Source: Fen-1118 sp964491625 (GTDB taxonomy: Bacteria; Myxococcota_A; Polyangia; Fen-1088). From it: a DNA stretch of 8,798 nucleotides. Shown piece after piece: positions 6,203 through 8,798 of this stretch. The notes beneath the pieces are model-generated. The model had not been told where the DNA came from. It worked only from the letters and a program-made list of their open reading frames with translations, and did not search any database. The DNA lies in the NCBI GenBank assembly GCA_964491625.1, contig CAZBIU010000294.1, forward strand, positions 1 to 8,798. The letters are read 5' to 3'. The position numbers and the translations under genes were made by a program. How positions within the stretch are numbered: position 1 is the first letter of the stretch; each line of letters starts with the position of its first letter.

Positions 6203-6865
6203 ATGCGACCCTGGCGAACCATCGACTCCACCGAGACAGCCGAAGGCCGGCTGGAGCTACGCCAGCGTGACGAGCGAGATTTTCTTATCACGATCGCGGG
6301 TCGGGTCCTGATGACCAGCAAGGCCCATCGCTCCGAGGATGAGCTGGCGCGGCGCTGCTGCGCGGCACTGGCGGGGCGCGCCCGGGCGCGGGTCCTGCTG
6401 GGCGGCTTGGGCATGGGTCACACACTGCGCGCCGCTCTGGACGGGCTCCCGAGCACGGGCCGGATCACCGTGGCTGAGATCAACCCGCGGGTGGTGGCTT
6501 GGTGCCGCGGACCACTGGCCATACTCACCCACGGTGCAACGGCCGACCACCGGGTGGACGTGGTTGTGGACGACGTGGCAGCCGTGATCGCGCGTGCGCC
6601 TGCCGGAGGCTACGACGCTATCATCCTCGATCTGTACGAGGGGCCGCACGAAGCGAACCGTCGCGCTGGGGATCCGCTGTACGGCGCTCAGGCCCTGGAA
6701 CGGATGCAGGCTGCCGTCGCACCGGGCGGCGTGGTGGCGATCTGGTCCGAGGAGGCCGACCCGCCTTTTGAGGCTCGGCTCGCAGCGGGGGGATTCCACG
6801 TCGAGCGGACCCGGTCGGGCAGCGGCGGGCGCCGCCACGTCGTCTATCTAGGCACGCGCTTGTAG
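6203..6865 (+). CDS. Spermidine-synthase-like SAM-dependent methyltransferase-fold protein
   Basis: A 220-residue Rossmann-fold protein of the class I SAM-dependent type, nearest to proteins commonly labelled spermidine synthase-like. Visible motifs in order: N-terminal segment beginning MRPW; LMTSKAHRSE (36-45), matching the conserved LM-x-S-x-x-x-SE patch; nucleotide-binding loop VLLGGLGMG (64-72); acidic strand end AEINP with Glu92, expected to hold the ribose or aminopropyl donor; VDD (Asp123/Asp124); and YDAIILDLYEGP (137-148), where polyamine synthases have a D-S/T-x-D motif. It lacks the N-terminal beta domain of true spermidine synthases and reads D-L-Y-E there, so polyamine synthesis is doubtful; an unknown methyl- or aminopropyl-transferase is equally possible. 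Probably cytoplasmic. An AAGG stands 6 nt before the ATG. It is the only gene on its transcript as seen here, convergent with pgeF. Confidence 0.85.
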   Translation: MRPWRTIDSTETAEGRLELRQRDERDFLITIAGRVLMTSKAHRSEDELARRCCAALAGRARARVLLGGLGMGHTLRAALDGLPSTGRITVAEINPRVVAWCRGPLAILTHGATADHRVDVVVDDVAAVIARAPAGGYDAIILDLYEGPHEANRRAGDPLYGAQALERMQAAVAPGGVVAIWSEEADPPFEARLAAGGFHVERTRSGSGGRRHVVYLGTRL

Positions 6866-6898
6866 CGCGGCTAACTGGCCAACACCCGAATTTAATTT

Positions 6899-6915
6899 CG
6901 ACGGCTTAATCGTCG
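6899..6915. terminator. Possible bidirectional terminator between convergent genes
   Basis: CGACG (6899-6903) and CGTCG (6911-6915) form a 5-bp stem with a 7-nt AT-rich loop in the 63-bp gap between the stops at 6865 and 6929, with an AT-rich stretch (AATTTAATTT) on the left side. For the minus-strand operon this places A/T-rich sequence after the stem. The stem is short, so the call is weak. A second 5-bp dyad (CGCGC/GCGCG, 6855-6869) spans the methyltransferase stop codon. Confidence 0.3.
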
Positions 6916-6928
6916 GATTCCTTGCCGA

Positions 6929-7729
6929 TCAGATCCGCACGACGAAGCCGACCATTTGTCCGGTAGCGCTCCCGGCCTTCCTGAACGAGAAGAAGCGGTT
7001 GCCGCCGTCGCAACAGGTACAGTCGCTGCTGGCGTCGATGTTTCCGGGCAATAGCCCCGCGGCTTCCAGATCGATTCGCTGCACCCTACGCAAATCGATG
7101 TGCTCTTTGCGCGGGCCGCGGATCACCCGGCCGTCGCCGCGCGCCGATGGATGGGCGGCGACGAACGCACTGGACACTTCGGAGCCGACCTCGAAACAAC
7201 AGGCGCCGATGCACGGGCCAAGCGCGGCACGCAGCTCATCAGGCCGGCAGCCGAGCTCGGCGAGCGTCTTGACCGCGACGCGGGCGATGCCGGCGACGGT
7301 TCCCCGCCAGCCCGCGTGCACCGCCGCGCAGGCTCCCGTGCGCGGGCACGCGAGCAGGATGGGCGTGCAATCGGCCACGTGAACCGAAAGCCCCACGCCC
7401 AGCTCGTCGCTGCAAAGGCCGTCGGCTTGCTGGGCGGCGACGGCGGACGGATCGTCCCCCCGGCGCACGCGCACGATGCGCGTACCGTGCACCTGCGAGG
7501 CGCGAAACATTGTGGCCGCGCCAGCGGCCGCCAGCAGACGGCGATGGTTCTCGTCGACGTTGGCGGGTGTATCGCCCCACTTCCAGCCCAGGTTCAAAGT
7601 ATCGAAGGGCGACGCGCTTACCCCGCCTGCGCGCGTGGTGAACCCGTGGCGAAAGGCCGCGGGAATCACCCCCGACACCAGCAAAGGTATCGCCGCGCCG
7701 TCCGAAATCGAGATGACCTTCGTCTCCAT
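6929..7729 (-). CDS. pgeF: Peptidoglycan editing factor PgeF (YfiH/LACC1 family)
   Basis: A 266-residue cytoplasmic protein of the family once called multicopper polyphenol oxidase or laccase-domain protein. E. coli PgeF prevents misincorporated amino acids (such as Ser for L-Ala) from persisting in the peptidoglycan stem peptide; eukaryotic LACC1 acts on purine nucleosides. The sequence carries the family core in order: FRHGFTTRAGGVS with the PF-x-x-LNLG follow-on, QVHG (His81), VADCTP (Cys121), VHAGWRGT (His138), LGPCIGACCFEVG, and CTCCDGGNRFFSFR near the end. His81, Cys121 and His138 match the expected metal-binding triad. The ATG at 7729 was chosen because the protein then begins shortly before the conserved core and starts 2 nt after the rluD stop. 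An upstream in-frame start at 7804 would overlap rluD by 73 bp and add an unconserved Arg-rich stretch. It is the second gene of the rluD-pgeF operon, likely translationally coupled. Confidence 0.93.
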   Translation of the reverse strand: METKVISISDGAAIPLLVSGVIPAAFRHGFTTRAGGVSASPFDTLNLGWKWGDTPANVDENHRRLLAAAGAATMFRASQVHGTRIVRVRRGDDPSAVAAQQADGLCSDELGVGLSVHVADCTPILLACPRTGACAAVHAGWRGTVAGIARVAVKTLAELGCRPDELRAALGPCIGACCFEVGSEVSSAFVAAHPSARGDGRVIRGPRKEHIDLRRVQRIDLEAAGLLPGNIDASSDCTCCDGGNRFFSFRKAGSATGQMVGFVVRI

Positions 7730-7731
7730 GA

Positions 7732-8700
7732 TCACCGAAGCTGCCGCAGCGCCGCGAGGGCGGCCATGAAATCCTCGGGCGGCGTGGACTCGAATTCCAG
7801 CCACTTGTCCGTCTTCGGGTGGCGGAAGCCGAGCACGCGCGCGTGCAGCGCCTGCCGCCCGAGCTGCTTGCCGATGGCGCGCACCTCAGCGTCGCGCGGC
7901 GGGCGCCCGTAGGTAGCATCGCCGAGCAGCGGACAGCCCATGGCCGACAAGTGCACGCGCACCTGATGCGTGCGCCCGGTTTCCAGCTCCACTTGCATGC
8001 GGCAGGCCTTGCCGAAATCTTCCAGCAGTCGCCAGTTGGTGACCGCGCGCTTGCCGGCCCTGACCTTGATGCTGAACTTCTTGCGGTCGTGCGGGTCCCG
8101 CCCGATGAGGGTTTCGATGCGACCCGAGTCGCGCGCCGGCCGCCCGACCGCCAGCGCCTCGTAGATGCGTCGGATGCTGTGGACTTTGAAGTCGGCGCCG
8201 AGCGCGGTCATGGTCGGCTCGTCCTTCGCCACCACCAGCAGGCCCGACGTGTCCTTGTCGATGCGATGAACGATCCCGGGCCGTAGCTCGCCGCCGATAC
8301 CGCGCAAATCTTGGCAGTGCGCGAGCAGGGCATTGACCAGGGTGCCGTCTTCGTGCCCGGCAGCGGGATGCACCACCAGGCCCGCTGGCTTGTCGATCAC
8401 CACCAAGCACGCGTCCTCGTAGACCACCCGCAGCGGGATGTCCTCGGCCGCAATCTCGACCGGGCGTACCGCGGGCGCGGTCCACACCACGCGGTCGCCC
8501 GCGCGTAGCTTCTGCGACGGTGCCGCCGTCTTGCCGTTCACCGTGACCGCGGCTTCGCCGATGTGGCGCGCAAGCTGGGTTCGTGACACGCCGTCGATGC
8601 GCGCGGCCAGCACCACGTCAAGCCGCAGACCGACCTCGGCGGGCGCCACATTGAAAGCGAGCGACGGCTGGGTCGCACCAGAGGAAGGGTCGGTCGTCAC
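7732..8700 (-). CDS. rluD: Ribosomal large-subunit pseudouridine synthase, RluD type
   Basis: An RNA-modifying enzyme that, in the RluD family, converts uridines of 23S rRNA helix 69 to pseudouridine. With the chosen start it has 322 residues (E. coli RluD 326). An S4 RNA-binding domain covers about residues 21-67 (GLRLDVVLA ... VTVNGK ... KLRAGDRV), followed by the PseudoU_synth_2 catalytic domain: VIDKPAGLVVHP, HRIDKDTSGLLVVAK with catalytic Asp148, RRIYEAL, and TGRTHQVRVHL near the C-terminus. The start is uncertain. The frame is open to GTG 8790 and beyond the right edge, but codons between 8790 and 8701 have only 14 of 30 G/C third positions against 17 of the first 22 after 8700, and family length fits the GTG at 8700. 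No clear Shine-Dalgarno precedes either GTG. RluD versus RluC subgroup was judged from the S4 layout and the pgeF neighbour. It is first in a two-gene operon. Confidence 0.93.
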   Translation of the reverse strand: MTTDPSSGATQPSLAFNVAPAEVGLRLDVVLAARIDGVSRTQLARHIGEAAVTVNGKTAAPSQKLRAGDRVVWTAPAVRPVEIAAEDIPLRVVYEDACLVVIDKPAGLVVHPAAGHEDGTLVNALLAHCQDLRGIGGELRPGIVHRIDKDTSGLLVVAKDEPTMTALGADFKVHSIRRIYEALAVGRPARDSGRIETLIGRDPHDRKKFSIKVRAGKRAVTNWRLLEDFGKACRMQVELETGRTHQVRVHLSAMGCPLLGDATYGRPPRDAEVRAIGKQLGRQALHARVLGFRHPKTDKWLEFESTPPEDFMAALAALRQLR

Positions 8701-8723
8701 CAGATCTTGGACTTGATACGCAT
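8697..8723 (-). other. Possible 8-codon leader ORF coupled to the rluD start
   Basis: On the minus strand an ATG at 8723, preceded by AGGA with 6-nt spacing, opens a tiny frame encoding MRIKSKIW. It ends at a TGA (8699-8697) overlapping the GTG at 8700 as GTGA. Such an overlap is typical of translational coupling and would explain how rluD could start at a GTG lacking its own ribosome-binding site. It may equally be chance. Confidence 0.22.
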
Positions 8724-8798
8724 CCGAAATCCTAGCTCTTTCCGCGGGAATTCCTCGATTCTGGGCCACCTGACCGAGCGATACTGTCACAAAACGTC

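Noticed and set aside
5940..6311. 123-codon plus-strand open frame in the gap before the methyltransferase-like gene
   Set aside because: It is out of frame with the gene at 6203, overlaps it, spans several hairpins and has no recognisable content or ribosome-binding site.
7730..7804. Upstream start for pgeF at 7804
   Set aside because: It would overlap rluD by 73 bp and add an Arg/Ala-rich segment not expected in the family; the ATG at 7729 fits the operon spacing.
7100..7912. 270-codon plus-strand open frame opposite pgeF and rluD
   Set aside because: Both minus-strand genes have full family motifs; the plus frame is a GC-rich shadow.

Overview
The window is GC-rich chromosomal DNA, most likely from a myxobacterium-like bacterium (Myxococcota or former Deltaproteobacteria). 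This is inferred from strong G/C preference at third codon positions, from secreted lipoproteins with Gly/Pro- or Asp/Ala/Gly-rich linkers behind the lipobox, and from a giant lipoprotein built of bacterial Ig-like repeats. No rRNA, tRNA, CRISPR array, insertion sequence or phage gene was seen.

Left part (1-1459): a divergent pair. On the minus strand is the 5' part of a secreted lipoprotein with an expansin/RlpA-like double-psi beta-barrel; it runs off the left edge. On the plus strand is a formamidopyrimidine-DNA glycosylase (Fpg/MutM family). They share an 86-bp intergenic region holding a perfect 13-bp palindrome.

Centre (1460-5979): one plus-strand gene encodes a 1416-residue lipoprotein. 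It has a lipobox at Cys19, an Asp-rich linker of about 140 residues, then thirteen Big_2-type Ig-like domains and a 12-residue tail. Domains 7-10 each carry a glycine-rich insertion in the same loop. A 13-bp perfect stem after the stop looks like its terminator.

Right part (5980-8798): a leader rich in dyad symmetries precedes a plus-strand spermidine-synthase-like methyltransferase-fold protein. Convergent to it is a minus-strand operon of rluD (23S rRNA pseudouridine synthase) and pgeF (peptidoglycan editing factor, YfiH/LACC1 family). The two are separated by 2 bp, a pairing also found in E. coli.

The two lipoproteins are the accessory, surface-facing content; fpg, rluD and pgeF are housekeeping. 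I see no clear multi-gene novel system. The least ordinary features are the repeat lipoprotein with patterned Gly-rich loops and the hairpin-rich leader at 6068-6183.
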